Assembly (NCBI GenBank): GCA_028280715.1
Contig: JANQLG010000033.1
Coordinates: 124,001 to 188,000 of the forward strand
Reading direction: 5' to 3'
Source of the DNA: Spongiibacteraceae bacterium
GTDB lineage: Bacteria; Pseudomonadota; Gammaproteobacteria; Pseudomonadales; Dasaniaceae
DNA length: 64,000 bases
Shown here: one piece after another, positions 44,033-54,595 of the stretch
How positions within the stretch are numbered: the stretch's first letter is position 1
How the letters are laid out: every line of letters starts with the position of its first letter
Made by a program: the position numbers and the translations under genes
The notes under the pieces: generated by a model
What the model was told of the DNA's origin: nothing
What the model saw: only the letters and a program-made list of their open reading frames with translations
Database searches by the model: none

Positions 44033-45703
44033 CTAATTAATAGCGTTAGTGATATCAACGTATAAGGTAAGCCGTTGGCCGGGCTGTAAATATTTTTTCG
44101 GATTTACTGCATTCCACTTAACTATATCGCTAATTCTTACATTAAACTTGCCCGCAATCCTTGCCAGTGAGTCACCATTTCTTACTTTATAGCCAACTTT
44201 TCTGACGACTGCATTGCGCTGGCCTGGTTGTGCGCTAACGGGTTCTTTGGTCCATACGCTAAGTTTTTGTCCTGGCTTGATCATATCTCTGGGTGCAATA
44301 CCATTCCAATGTGCCAAGCGAGAAACGGAGACATTATATTTTCTTGAGATGGTCCATAGACTTTCACCTGATTGAACAGTATGAAAAATCTGTTGGCTAT
44401 CAGGTGTGCCCTTGCGTTGTTTTTGTAGGTTGGCCAGGCGCTGTTCTGCGCTCAGTGAATAGTGTTCACCCTGTTTTGATGCGGTGGGGATCATAATGGA
44501 GTTGCCAGCGCGGATGGTGTTGCCACGTATTCCATTAATCTGTCGTATCGTGCTGACATCAGTGTGGAAGCGCTTGGCTAACAGTAATAGCGAGTCGCCC
44601 GGTTTTATTGTGTACCGCTCCCAATGCAGACGTTGCTCAGGTGGCAGTTCTGCGAGTGCTTGCTCAAATTGCAAATTATTCGTCATGGGTATTAACAGGC
44701 GATGTGGACCATTGGGTGCAGTGGCCCAGCGGTTATAACCTGGATTTAATAAATACAGTTCGTCTATTGAGATACCTGCCATATCGGCTGCCTGCGCCAA
44801 ATCAATTTGAGACTGAGTATCCACTGCAGCGAAGTAGGGTTTGTTGGCTACAGGGTGTAGCTTTATACCGTAATGCCTGGGGTTATCGACCAGCTTTGCT
44901 AAGGCGATTAACTTGGGTACGTAACTCCGTGTTTCCCTTGGAAGTTGCAACGACCAGAAATCAGTCGGTTTACCTGCTTTTTTATTAATCCTAATGGCCT
45001 TATTCACATTGCCCTGGCCGGAATTATAAGCTGCAAGAGCAAGTAGCCAATCGCCCTTATAGTATTGTTGTAATTTATGTAGATAAGCGATGGCTCCCTG
45101 AGTTGAAGCAATAACATCACGGCGACCGTCATACCACCAGTTGATATCCATTTTATAAAGTCGAGCAGTGCCGGGGATAAATTGCCACATGCCTGCGGCT
45201 CTGCCATGTGAATAGGCGAATGGATCGAAGGCGCTCTCAACGATGGGTAATAGCGCTAATTCTAATGGCATATCCCTGGCTTCCAGCTCTTCAACGACGT
45301 AATGAATATAGCGCTCGGCGCGTTTGCTGACACGGGCCATATATTCCGGGTGTCTTTGATACCAGTTGAATTCAGCGTCAATGCGTTTATTGGCGATCGA
45401 TTCAAATTGATAACCCAATCGTATGCGTTGCCATACGATGTCAGGATTTACCCATAACGGTTCAAATTGTTCAGGGCGATCTTTGCTATGAAGACAGCCG
45501 TAGGGAGAACCGAAATCGGTGAAGTAGTCCCAGGATTCATCGTGGATAAGAGCGACTACGGGATTAGAGTTGAGCTCAGAGTCGACTTGGCTTGTTATTG
45601 GTGGAGTTTGCTCAAATTGACTGCAGGCCTGTAGTAATAAGATGCACAGCAGCGGTAGGAGTAAAGACAATTTTCTGTAAGGGCTTGATTTTGGCAAGAT
45701 CAT
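44033..45703 (-). CDS. mltD: Membrane-bound lytic murein transglycosylase D
   Basis: MltD is an outer-membrane lipoprotein that cleaves peptidoglycan glycan strands to 1,6-anhydro ends. The signal ends in a LQAC lipobox with Cys27. The lysozyme-like domain shows the catalytic Glu in LPIVESAFDPFAYS and the AGMWQFIP and ALAAYNSGQGNV motifs. Three LysM repeats follow (from about residues 355, 430 and 500: YTIKPGDSLL, HTVQSGESLW, YKVRNGDSLA). The 556-residue length and its place ahead of gloB in a divergent-free minus run match Pseudomonas order. Confidence 0.95.
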   Translation of the reverse strand: MILPKSSPYRKLSLLLPLLCILLLQACSQFEQTPPITSQVDSELNSNPVVALIHDESWDYFTDFGSPYGCLHSKDRPEQFEPLWVNPDIVWQRIRLGYQFESIANKRIDAEFNWYQRHPEYMARVSKRAERYIHYVVEELEARDMPLELALLPIVESAFDPFAYSHGRAAGMWQFIPGTARLYKMDINWWYDGRRDVIASTQGAIAYLHKLQQYYKGDWLLALAAYNSGQGNVNKAIRINKKAGKPTDFWSLQLPRETRSYVPKLIALAKLVDNPRHYGIKLHPVANKPYFAAVDTQSQIDLAQAADMAGISIDELYLLNPGYNRWATAPNGPHRLLIPMTNNLQFEQALAELPPEQRLHWERYTIKPGDSLLLLAKRFHTDVSTIRQINGIRGNTIRAGNSIMIPTASKQGEHYSLSAEQRLANLQKQRKGTPDSQQIFHTVQSGESLWTISRKYNVSVSRLAHWNGIAPRDMIKPGQKLSVWTKEPVSAQPGQRNAVVRKVGYKVRNGDSLARIAGKFNVRISDIVKWNAVNPKKYLQPGQRLTLYVDITNAIN

Positions 45704-45914
45704 ACTGCGTCATATTTGGCGCGAGATAAACTAACGGTGACTTATTGTTAGTATTTGCGACTTAGTTGTTAATTTATTTAATGTTGATTTAATAGTGCTA
45801 TTAATTCTTTGATATTACTGGCATTTTAGGTTGAGGAATTTAACTGGTCAACCTGATATGTGTGTGGTTATTTGCCAGGCATATTTGAACATTTGATAGA
45901 CACAGTCGTTAAAT

Positions 45915-46709
45915 TCAGTAGTTGTCCTTCCATTTGCGAATGGCGGCAAATACCTCGGTACTATTAATTAGCTTGGTATCGCTATGGCTGTTTGCTGCTT
46001 CGATCACTGCTTGTTCTGAGCTGCGTAGGAATGGATTTGTGGCCAGTTCCAGGTTTATTGTCGAAGGCAGTGTAGGAAGCTTCTGGTTTCTTTTTGACTG
46101 GTCTTCTTTGATGCGCTCTATCAGTAATGAGTTTTTTGGCTCCACCTGTCGGGCAAAATCGAGATTGGCCAGTGTGTATTCATGTGCACAATAAACTTTT
46201 GTTATGTCTGGCAGAGTCGCTAAGCGGTTGAGCGAGTTCAGCATCATTTCCGGGGTTCCCTCAAAGAGCCTTCCGCAGCCACCAGCAAATAAGGTATCAC
46301 CACAGAAAACAATAGGGCCAAGAGGACTTTGTTCTGCGAATAAAGCTATATGGTCAAGTGTATGGCCGGGAACTGCCAGCGTCGTAAAGCTAATGCCAAA
46401 TAACTGGAAGGTCATTTGCTCAGATAATCTATGAGTAATTTGCGATATGTTGGGGTTTTCTGGTCCGTAGACAGGGATTTGTTGTGGTGAATAACTGGAT
46501 AAAAGGCCGTCGATGCCGCCTGTATGGTCCATATGGTGATGGGTAATAATGATAGCTTCAAGCTGTAAGTTCCACTTGTTTAGGGCAGTTATAACAGCTT
46601 CACTGTCCCCTGGGTCAACCACTGCAGCTTTGTGCCCACCTTGGTCAATCAGGCACCATATGTAGTTGTCACTAAAGGCGGGAATTGGTTTAACTTGGAT
46701 CATAGTCAT
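45915..46709 (-). CDS. gloB: Hydroxyacylglutathione hydrolase (glyoxalase II)
   Basis: GloB hydrolyses S-D-lactoylglutathione to D-lactate and glutathione, completing methylglyoxal detoxification. The 264-residue metallo-beta-lactamase fold shows the metal-binding THHHMDHTGG near residue 55, VPGHTLDH, FCGDTLFAGGCGRLFEG and CAHEYTLANL, then the C-terminal IRKWKDNY substrate-contact end. The first ATG (46709) has AGG six bases upstream and is used rather than the ATG two codons later. It is divergent from the methyltransferase-rnhA-dnaQ run, the Pseudomonas order. The 211-base gap to mltD shows nothing. Confidence 0.97.
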   Translation of the reverse strand: MTMIQVKPIPAFSDNYIWCLIDQGGHKAAVVDPGDSEAVITALNKWNLQLEAIIITHHHMDHTGGIDGLLSSYSPQQIPVYGPENPNISQITHRLSEQMTFQLFGISFTTLAVPGHTLDHIALFAEQSPLGPIVFCGDTLFAGGCGRLFEGTPEMMLNSLNRLATLPDITKVYCAHEYTLANLDFARQVEPKNSLLIERIKEDQSKRNQKLPTLPSTINLELATNPFLRSSEQAVIEAANSHSDTKLINSTEVFAAIRKWKDNY

Positions 46710-46926
46710 TAACTACCTGTTACTATTGTTCCATTTTAATGATTCATTAACGAAAGCCAGGACTACAGCAACTGAAAACATCGGAATTTTGCTATACCAT
46801 AAAACCTCTGGAAGCTGAGGTCTAGAGTAGCTGAGGTCAAAAGCAATTAGCCTAGAGTCTTAATGTCTAGAGCAATTGGGCATCTAGGGCAAATAAACAC
46901 TGTACAAATCAATAATAAGGTTGGAT

Positions 46927-47766
46927 GTGGCCAAGATATTTAAAGGCTGGGGTAACAAGCTCGCGGTAGAGCAGATACTGCCCCAGATAGAACAGTGGTT
47001 TGAGTGTGATAACGGCGAGCGTTTCCTTGAGCGCGAGCAACAATTTATTAACCGAGCATTGGGCAATGTGTTTGGTTATCATCTTTTGCAGTTGAGTATT
47101 AACCCCAAGGTTAAACTCTATGAAGATAGCAGGGTGCAGACTAACTATCAGTGCCATCCATACGCCAAGGGAATGGATGCAATATGTTTATATGATCAGT
47201 TACCCTTTGCTAGCGAAAGTCTGGATGCGGTGATTTTGCATCATGCACATGAATTTGTAGAAGATCCACACCATATGTTGCGCGAAGTCCAGCGTGTAGT
47301 AATTCCTCAGGGACATTTGATTATATTGGGTTTTAACCCCGTCTCACCTCGTGGGATTTATACAATGGGTCGCAGACTGTTTCCCAATGCTATTTGGCTG
47401 AATCATATGATTCGTTGTGGCAGGATGAAGGATTGGCTAGGGTTGTTGGGGTTTAGTAGTTACCAAGTGATTTACGGTTCGCATATGCCTAAGTTTATTG
47501 AGCAGAGCGACAAAGCATGGATGGATAAATTATTAGAGCGTTGGCCGTTGGGTAACTTCTATATGATTGCGGCTAAAAAGCAGGTTGCTTCGGTAATTCC
47601 TTCCAAGCCAAAATGGAAAGTTGAGCGCAATAACTATGCTGGATTAAGTCCGATAAAACCAACAACATCGGGCCCAAGGATTGGTTCAGATTTAGCAGCG
47701 AGGGATGCTATTAAGGTAGCGCCTTTTTCGAATCTAAAAAGAAAAGATCAAAAAAGAAAACAATAG
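46927..47766 (+). CDS. Class I SAM-dependent methyltransferase next to rnhA
   Basis: A methyltransferase of about 279 residues in the YafS-like group that is regularly encoded between gloB and rnhA. Recognisable parts are LPFASESLDAVILHHAHEF (the post-motif II region), REVQRVVIPQGHLIILGFNP and the Ser/Arg-rich GIYTMGRRLFP. Its glycine-rich motif I is poorly conserved, so cofactor binding is inferred from the rest. The substrate is unknown. GTG 46927 is chosen because AAGG lies six bases upstream; TTG 46921 has no spacing to that site. The basic C-terminal tail is probably disordered. rnhA follows after 15 bases. Confidence 0.75.
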   Translation: MAKIFKGWGNKLAVEQILPQIEQWFECDNGERFLEREQQFINRALGNVFGYHLLQLSINPKVKLYEDSRVQTNYQCHPYAKGMDAICLYDQLPFASESLDAVILHHAHEFVEDPHHMLREVQRVVIPQGHLIILGFNPVSPRGIYTMGRRLFPNAIWLNHMIRCGRMKDWLGLLGFSSYQVIYGSHMPKFIEQSDKAWMDKLLERWPLGNFYMIAAKKQVASVIPSKPKWKVERNNYAGLSPIKPTTSGPRIGSDLAARDAIKVAPFSNLKRKDQKRKQ

Positions 47767-47781
47767 ACAAGAGAGAATTGC

Positions 47782-48219
47782 TTGAAGACAGTAGAGTTAT
47801 TTACCGATGGTGCCTGTAGGGGAAATCCGGGGCCTGGCGGTTGGGGTGCATTGCTAAGATACAACGATTCTGAGAAAGAGCTTTATGGTGGTGAGCACGA
47901 TACGACTAATAATCGTATGGAGTTAACAGCGGCAATAGAAGGGCTAAAAGCCTTGAAAGAAGCTTGCGATGTTGTCTTAACCACTGACTCAGAATACGTG
48001 AAGAATGGTATTACGCAATGGATTGAAAACTGGAAAAAACGCGGTTGGAAAACCGCAGCTAAAAAGCCGGTTAAAAATGTTGATTTGTGGCAACAACTAG
48101 ATGAGCAGTCCAATAGGCATTCAATAAAATGGCAATGGGTTAAAGGCCATAGTGGTCATCGTGAAAATGAAATCGCTGATCAATTGGCTAACCGCGGCAT
48201 TGATGAATTGTTAGATTAA
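47782..48219 (+). CDS. rnhA: Ribonuclease HI
   Basis: RNase HI cuts the RNA strand of RNA-DNA hybrids, removing R-loops and primers. The 145-residue protein has the DDEDD-type residues in [16 protein letters not shown] (first Asp), [12 protein letters not shown] (Glu), TDSEYV (Asp) and NEIADQLAN (Asp), plus the basic [16 protein letters not shown] handle. The start is TTG at 47782 after GAGAG. It precedes dnaQ by 28 bases, a pairing common in gammaproteobacteria, though there the two are often divergent; here they run in the same direction. Confidence 0.97.
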   Translation: MKTVELFTDGACRGNPGPGGWGALLRYNDSEKELYGGEHDTTNNRMELTAAIEGLKALKEACDVVLTTDSEYVKNGITQWIENWKKRGWKTAAKKPVKNVDLWQQLDEQSNRHSIKWQWVKGHSGHRENEIADQLANRGIDELLD

Positions 48220-48247
48220 TAATTAGATAAATAGTTAGAGGTTTACA

Positions 48248-48964
48248 GTGAGACAAGTTGTACTGGATACAGAAACCACGGGGCTTGATCCGAGTCAGGG
48301 ACACCGAATTATTGAAATCGGTTGTGTGGAGTTGGTAGATCGTAAATTGACCGGACGTCATTATCATCAATATATCAACCCTAATAGAGAGGTTGAAGCT
48401 GGTGCTATTGAAGTGCACGGCATTACCAATGAATTTTTGGCAGATAAACCCTTATTTCACCAAATCACTGAAGATTTTTATGCGTTTATCAAAGGCGCGG
48501 AATTAGTTATCCACAATGCGCCTTTTGATGTGGGTTTTATCAATCACGAATTTGCTTTATTGGATAAACAAAGTCCCGGAGTCGTTGAGGATTTCTGTGG
48601 TATTGTCGATACGCTACAAATGGCTCGACAGAAACATCCTGGGCAGAGAAATACGCTAGACGCTTTGTGTCAGCGTTATACGGTAGATAATTCCCAGCGC
48701 GAACTCCACGGCGCATTATTGGATGCCGAAATTCTGGCCGATGTTTACCTGTTAATGACCGGTGGTCAAACTAAACTGTCGCTGTCTAGTGATGACATGG
48801 AAGGAGGTGATGATGGTGAAGTGGCTACCGCGATCAGACGTTTATCTGAAGGCCGCCCAACATTAAAAGTTATTCGTGCCAATACTGATGAATTGGCTCA
48901 ACATGAAGTACGTTTACAGGAAATTGATAAAGCCAGCGAGGGGGAAAACCTTTGGCGGCAGTAG
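48248..48964 (+). CDS. dnaQ: DNA polymerase III epsilon subunit (proofreading exonuclease)
   Basis: DnaQ supplies 3'-5' proofreading to the replicative polymerase. The 238-residue protein shows the DEDDh motifs VLDTETTGLDP (Exo I), HNAPFDVGFINHEF (Exo II) and HGALLDAEILADVY (Exo III), and a C-terminal tail that would bind the alpha subunit. The start is GTG at 48248 with GAGG eight bases upstream. A bidirectional terminator at 48997-49033 closes the methyltransferase-rnhA-dnaQ transcript. Confidence 0.97.
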   Translation: MRQVVLDTETTGLDPSQGHRIIEIGCVELVDRKLTGRHYHQYINPNREVEAGAIEVHGITNEFLADKPLFHQITEDFYAFIKGAELVIHNAPFDVGFINHEFALLDKQSPGVVEDFCGIVDTLQMARQKHPGQRNTLDALCQRYTVDNSQRELHGALLDAEILADVYLLMTGGQTKLSLSSDDMEGGDDGEVATAIRRLSEGRPTLKVIRANTDELAQHEVRLQEIDKASEGENLWRQ

Positions 48965-48996
48965 TCAATTAATTAGCAACTAAACAATTCACAATT

Positions 48997-49033
48997 AAAA
49001 AGGCACCTGATCTAGCGAACAGGTGCCTTTTTT
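48997..49033. terminator. Bidirectional terminator between dnaQ and nhaB
   Basis: AAAAGGCACCTG pairs with CAGGTGCCTTTT around a 10-base loop, with an extended T-run to the right and an A-run to the left, serving both convergent genes. Confidence 0.9.
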
Positions 49034-49046
49034 AATGTAGTTTTCT

Positions 49047-50552
49047 TTACAGGGTTAAGTAGACTGCTACCATGCCAACACTGCCCATAATAATCGTATA
49101 AGGCAATGCCATAATCACCATGCGTCCATAGGACAATCTAATTAATGGAGCCAGTGCCGAGGTCAACAAAAATAAGAAAGCAGCCTGACCGTTAGGCGTC
49201 GCGACACTGGGGATGTTGGTTCCTGTGTTAATTGCGATAGCTAATTGATCAAACTCAGCACGAGTAATAGTGCCTGCATCCAATGCAGCTCTTACCTCAT
49301 TGATATACACCGTAGCGACGAACACATTGTCACTAATCATTGATAGTACACCATTGGCGAGATAGAACATGGTGGGTTTAATGCTCGGATCCATCGCCAG
49401 TACTTCAGTAATGATCGGGCTAAACAGGTGTTGCTCATGGATAACCGCTACGATGGCAAAGAAGACAACTAATAATGCGGTAAAGGGGAGAGCTTCCTCA
49501 AAGGCGTGGCCCAATTGATGCTCTTCGATAATACCGTTAAACGCTGTGAGCAGAACGATGATAGCAAGCCCGATTATACCCACGGCCGCAACATGTGTAG
49601 CCAGGGCTACAACCAGAAATAGCGCGACTATCCCCTGGACTACAAGGCTGGCTGAGTCGCGGGGCGTGCGCTTTTTTTCTTGTTCAGCTTCAAATTCTTC
49701 CAAGACTTCTCTAACTGTCTGAGGTAGCTCAGCACCATAGCTGAAGGTTTTAGTGACTTCCAACAATAGGCAGGTAATCAAGCCCCCCACCAACACCGGC
49801 ATGGTGATTGGCGCCATACGTAAGAAAAATTCCAAGAAATTCCAGCCAGCTTTTTCAGCAATCAGCAAATTTTGAGGCTCACCAACCAACGTACAAACAC
49901 CACCTAATGCGGTTCCTACGGCACCGTGCATCAATAAGCTTCTTAGGAATGCGCGGAATTGCTCAAGGTCTTCGCGGTGGTATTCGATTACAGAAGCATC
50001 ATCACTGTGATCATGCCCTGAATGATGCAATTTTTTGCCTGAGGCAACCTTGTGGTATACCGCATAAAATCCAGTACCGACACTGATCAGTACAGCCGTC
50101 ACTGTCAACGCATCGAGAAATGCACTCAAAACTGCGGCTACCAGGGAAAATAGTAGAGAGAGTACTTTTTTGGATTTCACGCCAAGAAGAATTTTGGTAA
50201 ACACGTATAGTAATAAATTCTTCATGAAATAGATGCCTGCCACCATGAAGATCAGCAGCAAGATTACTTCAAAGTTGGCCAGGGCTTCATGGTATACAGC
50301 CTCGGCTGGGGCCATACCTATAGCAATGGCTTCGATAGCCAGTAAGCCTCCGGGTTGTAATGGATAACATTTAAGCGCTAGTGCTAGTGTAAATATAAAC
50401 TCCAGTATCAATATCCAGCCCGTCACAAATGGGCCGAGAGTCATCAGTAGTATTGGGTTAAGGATGAGAAAGGCGATAATTGTCTGCTTGTACCAGGTGG
50501 GGGCTTGCCCTAAAAAATTTGCTACAAAAGCTTGCGGCATACTCTGTGCCAT
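49047..50552 (-). CDS. nhaB: Na+/H+ antiporter NhaB
   Basis: NhaB exchanges cytosolic Na+ for H+ in the inner membrane. The 501-residue protein has about 12 membrane segments and family blocks such as [21 protein letters not shown] at the N terminus, [41 protein letters not shown] and [21 protein letters not shown] histidine/aspartate-rich loop ([10 protein letters not shown], near residue 177) sits between two segments. Its place between dnaQ and fimL matches Pseudomonas. It is divergent from fimL. Confidence 0.96.
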   Translation of the reverse strand: MAQSMPQAFVANFLGQAPTWYKQTIIAFLILNPILLMTLGPFVTGWILILEFIFTLALALKCYPLQPGGLLAIEAIAIGMAPAEAVYHEALANFEVILLLIFMVAGIYFMKNLLLYVFTKILLGVKSKKVLSLLFSLVAAVLSAFLDALTVTAVLISVGTGFYAVYHKVASGKKLHHSGHDHSDDASVIEYHREDLEQFRAFLRSLLMHGAVGTALGGVCTLVGEPQNLLIAEKAGWNFLEFFLRMAPITMPVLVGGLITCLLLEVTKTFSYGAELPQTVREVLEEFEAEQEKKRTPRDSASLVVQGIVALFLVVALATHVAAVGIIGLAIIVLLTAFNGIIEEHQLGHAFEEALPFTALLVVFFAIVAVIHEQHLFSPIITEVLAMDPSIKPTMFYLANGVLSMISDNVFVATVYINEVRAALDAGTITRAEFDQLAIAINTGTNIPSVATPNGQAAFLFLLTSALAPLIRLSYGRMVIMALPYTIIMGSVGMVAVYLTL

Positions 50553-50909
50553 GCGTACTCTCCTAGAGGAATTTTTATTAACCAGGGCAAAAAGGTAGCC
50601 CTAAATTTGTTACCTATTGAAATATATACTGTTTTTGAGTTATTGCAGTATTTTTCATGATAAATCAGTGATTATTTTCCTGTTTGTATAGATTACGAGC
50701 AAAATTGTTGCAAAAGTCAGGTGGATATCCAGGGATAGCACTAGAGAGCTGCCATCAGTGTTGCGATATTTATCTTTAATAATGTGATGCAAGTAGCTGT
50801 GAACATTATTAAAAATCCCAGTGATATAGAAATTAACCGCTATAATGAATGGATGATAAACCCTCAGTAGCCGCAAAATAGCGGGTAGTCACATAAAAAA
50901 GGAGTGGTT
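50553..50909. other. Divergent gap between nhaB and fimL
   Basis: This 357-base AT-rich stretch has no gene. It holds a weak 5-bp hairpin (AGGGC/GCCCT, 50584-50602) near nhaB and a perfect TATAAT at 50841-50846 that could be the -10 box for fimL, but no good -35 stands in front of it. Otherwise I see nothing. Confidence 0.4.
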
Positions 50910-52628
50910 GTGTCGCTCGAAGTCGCCATAAACATAAATTTGCTAAATACCATTCTGGAAGAGCTGCGAAGTGCGATCACTCATGCAGCAACAGATTTCG
51001 AAGCTTATTTGGCTGACAGGAATAATCAGGAGAATATCAGGCATAGCCAAGAGGGTATCAGCCAGGTTGGCGGTATTTTCAGACTGCTGGAGTATCGTGG
51101 CGCTGCACTGCTGGCAGATGAAATGGCAGCCCTGGAAAAAATCATTGCTGATCCTGATATCAAAACGTCAGAAGCTATGATTAATGCTTTAACTAATGCT
51201 TTTTTTATCCTGCCAAGCTACATAGAATTTATTACCGTTAAGCAGCATGAATTGCCTATTCTGGTGATTCCCTATGTGAATGAATTACGGGCCAGCCGCC
51301 GAGTGGATTTAATCCCCGAATGGCACTTTTTTGAAAGCGATATTCCCAGCTTGGGATTGATGGAAGTCAGCAGTGCTCAAAGTGATATTCCTTCATTGCT
51401 TGCTACAGCTCCAAGACTCCGGCATATGTATCAAACAGGTTTGGTTGGCGTTATTAAAAACCCCGATAGTGCCCCACATTTACAATTTATGCGTAGGGCG
51501 ATAACACGTTTTTTAGCCCTGCTAGGTAACCATCCCAGTGCGGAAATATGGCAAATTGCCAGTGCTGTTTTAGAGGCGTTTGTTGCAGACAAGATGGAAA
51601 TTACTCTTAATAGAAAGCGCGTTCTCGCCGAAGTAGAGAAGATGTTGCGCACTGTTGTGAGTAAAGGTGAAGAGGGGCTTAATGAATATCCCTCGGCGAA
51701 CTTAAAGAAGGATCTCTTGTTTATCTTGATGTTGACTAATATCAGTCGTCCAGAAGTTGATGCAGTAAGAAAGAGCTATTCCTTGCCTGTGTTGGGAACA
51801 ACTGACGCAGAGATAAGACAGCAGCGTGAAGCGATACATGGCCCAAGCATTGACACTATCGAGTCAGTTATTGCAGTACTCAATAGCGAATTGGGGTCAG
51901 CTAAAGATATTTTGGAAATAGCATCTCAAAACAACAGCATCGAGCACGAAGATGTTGAAGCGCTTAGAGCAGTAATGGCACGTGTCGCTGATACTTTGCA
52001 GGTACTAAACCTCTCTGGCCCTAAAGATATGCTGAAGGAGCAGCTCGACGGTATTGATAACTGGTCTTCAGAGACAGGAGAGCCTGTAGGGCGTGAAGGT
52101 TTTAACAATGTTGCCGATACCATACTTTACGTTGAGAGTGTTTTGTCCAGTCTTGATCGCAGAGAAGTTACGGTTGACGATATAAATAAAGCGAATGAGC
52201 GAACTCGAAGAAAAATTGTTGCCAGAAGTCAATTGGCCAAAGCACAAATGATAGTTCTGGACGAGGCGCAATCGGGAATTGCATTGGCAAAACGAGCTAT
52301 CACTTCCTATGTTGATTCCAATTTTGATAAAGGGCATATCGCAAATGTTAGTACAACACTCGATACGGTAAGAGGTGGATTGAAGGTTTTAAATTACTCG
52401 CGAGCTGCTGCCATTCTTAAGAGTTGTTCCGATTTTATTACGGATCATATCAATACGAATGATCAGAATAGCCAAAGATTTCAGTTGCTGGAAACACTGG
52501 CGGATGCTTTGATCAGCTTGGAATATTATTTATCTGAGTTGCTGTCGAGCAGGGATGTTGATGAAAATGTCCTTGAAATTGCTGAACAAAGCTTGGAAGC
52601 ACTGGGTTATTCGGTGGAGAAGAAATAG
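50910..52628 (+). CDS. fimL: FimL-like type IV pilus / cAMP regulator
   Basis: A 572-residue protein made of helical Hpt-like repeats, resembling Pseudomonas FimL, itself like the N-terminal part of the chemosensory kinase ChpA. FimL promotes twitching motility and Vfr/cAMP signalling. It lacks kinase, receiver and P-loop motifs, and the degenerate Hpt regions have no evident phosphorylatable His-x-x-K-G. The GTG at 50910 (MSLEVAININLLN) has AAAAGGAG five bases upstream and is preferred over GTG 50904, which overlaps it. Position after nhaB is the same as in P. aeruginosa as I recall, which strengthens the call. Confidence 0.75.
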   Translation: MSLEVAININLLNTILEELRSAITHAATDFEAYLADRNNQENIRHSQEGISQVGGIFRLLEYRGAALLADEMAALEKIIADPDIKTSEAMINALTNAFFILPSYIEFITVKQHELPILVIPYVNELRASRRVDLIPEWHFFESDIPSLGLMEVSSAQSDIPSLLATAPRLRHMYQTGLVGVIKNPDSAPHLQFMRRAITRFLALLGNHPSAEIWQIASAVLEAFVADKMEITLNRKRVLAEVEKMLRTVVSKGEEGLNEYPSANLKKDLLFILMLTNISRPEVDAVRKSYSLPVLGTTDAEIRQQREAIHGPSIDTIESVIAVLNSELGSAKDILEIASQNNSIEHEDVEALRAVMARVADTLQVLNLSGPKDMLKEQLDGIDNWSSETGEPVGREGFNNVADTILYVESVLSSLDRREVTVDDINKANERTRRKIVARSQLAKAQMIVLDEAQSGIALAKRAITSYVDSNFDKGHIANVSTTLDTVRGGLKVLNYSRAAAILKSCSDFITDHINTNDQNSQRFQLLETLADALISLEYYLSELLSSRDVDENVLEIAEQSLEALGYSVEKK

Positions 52629-52715
52629 TTCACAATACTAGATACTGTCATTTAACTAGGCATTGTCACGTGTTTTCAATAACAAAAAGAGTAAGGATTA
52701 AAAGGTTCAATAAGA

Positions 52716-53369
52716 ATGGTCTATACGATACTGTCTGGAATAATTATCTTTCTTGCTTTGATCGTAGTATTGCTTGCGGGGCGTTTGTTATTTAAGGGCA
52801 GCTGGATATACGGTTGGCTTCGCGGTATGTCTGGATTAGTGCTATTGTTTTTTGCCGTTGTATTAGCCCTTGCCGCCTTTGATTTTTATAGTTATCAGCA
52901 AATTTCCAAAGAGCATCCCGTTGCGACAATCAGTTTTACGGAAATTTCACCACAGGACTTTAAGGTATCTTTAGTAGGAGATAATGGCATTGAAGAAACC
53001 TACCAGTTGCGGGGCGATCTGTGGCAACTGGATGCAAGGGTTATTAAATGGAGTAATGGTTTGGCCGGTTTGGGATTAAAAACCGGTTACCGCCTGGATC
53101 GGCTTAGCGGTAGATATTATTCACTGGAAAAAGAACATAATGAGCAACGTACTGTTTATCAGCTGGGCGAAAGCAGCAGTATGATTGACTTATGGAGCTG
53201 GTTACGTGAATACGGTCAAGGGTTTGCGGTTGTTGACGCAACTTATGGCAGTGCGACCTATATGCCTATGGAAGATGGCGCTTTATTCTCCGTCACTATT
53301 TCAAATTCCGGTTTGGTCGCCAGGCCTTTGAATGATCGTGCCAAGACTGCAATTACTCGTTGGCAGTAG
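52716..53369 (+). CDS. Membrane-anchored protein of unknown function
   Basis: A 217-residue protein with two membrane helices near the N terminus (about 4-26 and 38-60) and a soluble C-terminal domain that by topology lies in the periplasm. The soluble part has FTEISPQDFKVSLVG, a GLGLKTGYRLDRLSGRY block and ends in PLNDRAKTAITRWQ. Similar proteins in Pseudomonas relatives carry vague 'multidrug transporter' labels, which the sequence does not support. It follows fimL by 87 bases and precedes sohB. Confidence 0.75.
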   Translation: MVYTILSGIIIFLALIVVLLAGRLLFKGSWIYGWLRGMSGLVLLFFAVVLALAAFDFYSYQQISKEHPVATISFTEISPQDFKVSLVGDNGIEETYQLRGDLWQLDARVIKWSNGLAGLGLKTGYRLDRLSGRYYSLEKEHNEQRTVYQLGESSSMIDLWSWLREYGQGFAVVDATYGSATYMPMEDGALFSVTISNSGLVARPLNDRAKTAITRWQ

Positions 53370-53537
53370 CGGTGTTATCTATTTCATCTAGACAGTAAAA
53401 CCTTGACAGTTTTATCTGCTACCCTCAAGATTGCCAGTCAATTTTGCTACATGCTGTTCTGCCACTTCTACCTACCAGATTGCCGCTTGGCTAAATTAAA
53501 TAGGCTAGATTAAATATTTTTATAACGGAGCTTGGTT

Positions 53538-54575
53538 TTGGAATTTCTCAGTGAATACGGCTTATTTCTTGCGAAGGCTGTCACCATCGTTATTGCTATT
53601 CTTTTCGTTGTAGTTGGCAGTATTTCTGCTAGCCAGAGGCATAGCAGACAAACTCCTCAAGGAGCGATTGAAGTTAAAAAACTCAATAAAAAATATGATG
53701 ATCTTGAGAAAGGGCTTAAGTCTGTAGTGTTATCACAGGAAGATCTCAAGCAGCAGCAAAAGGAAGAAAAGAAGCGTTTAAAGACTGAGAAAAAGAAATC
53801 AAAAGACGAAGAACGAAAAAAACGCATTTATGTCATTAATTTCAACGGTGATATAAAAGCTTCGGCAGTATCTTGTTTGCGAGAAGAGGTAACAGCAATA
53901 CTTACCATAGCTGAAAAGGATGATGAGGTGGTCGTATGCCTTGAAAGCCCGGGTGGTATGGTACATGGCTACGGCTTGGCTGCATCGCAATTGGCTAGAA
54001 TTACACAAAAGGAAATTCCCTTAACGGTTGCTGTTGATGCTGTTGCCGCTAGTGGTGGTTATATGATGGCATGCATAGGCAATAAAATTATTGCAGCGCC
54101 CTTTGCTGTGATTGGTTCAATTGGTGTTATTGCTCAGTTACCTAATTTCAACAGGTTACTAAAGAAGCATGATATTGATTATGAAATGTTTACCGCTGGT
54201 GAGTATAAGCGCACTGTGACCATGTTTGGTGAAAATACCGATAAAGGAAAAGAGAAATTTATTGAAGAGCTAGAAGATACTCACCAACTATTCAAGGATT
54301 TTGTCGCGGAACACCGTCCACAAGTTGATATAGCCGAGGTGGCAACAGGCGAGGTTTGGTATGGTAAGCGCGCTATTGAACGTCAGTTAATTGATGAAAT
54401 TCAGACTAGCGATGAATATTTGCTAAACCTAAGAGAAGATAGTGATATTTTTTCTGTCAAATATTCTGAGAAAAAGAGCCTGCAAGAACGCCTGAAGCTT
54501 GCCGCTGAAGAAACTGCAGATGGTGTATTTACAAAGATATGGGAAAAGTTGCGTAGTGAACAGTGGTTTAAATAA
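53538..54575 (+). CDS. sohB: Inner-membrane serine protease SohB
   Basis: SohB is a signal-peptide-peptidase-A-like serine protease of the inner membrane. The 345-residue protein starts MEFLSEYGLFLAKAVT, matching the family's N terminus, with one membrane helix and then a highly charged Lys/Glu stretch (about 65-95). The catalytic Ser172 lies in ASGGYMMA and the likely Lys224 in GEYKRTVTMFGENT. TTG 53538 is chosen because GGAG lies seven bases upstream and the protein then matches the family; TTG 53532 is too close. It is convergent with gspD, 20 bases away. Confidence 0.93.
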   Translation: MEFLSEYGLFLAKAVTIVIAILFVVVGSISASQRHSRQTPQGAIEVKKLNKKYDDLEKGLKSVVLSQEDLKQQQKEEKKRLKTEKKKSKDEERKKRIYVINFNGDIKASAVSCLREEVTAILTIAEKDDEVVVCLESPGGMVHGYGLAASQLARITQKEIPLTVAVDAVAASGGYMMACIGNKIIAAPFAVIGSIGVIAQLPNFNRLLKKHDIDYEMFTAGEYKRTVTMFGENTDKGKEKFIEELEDTHQLFKDFVAEHRPQVDIAEVATGEVWYGKRAIERQLIDEIQTSDEYLLNLREDSDIFSVKYSEKKSLQERLKLAAEETADGVFTKIWEKLRSEQWFK

Positions 54576-54595
54576 ATCATTGTTCGCTTAATACA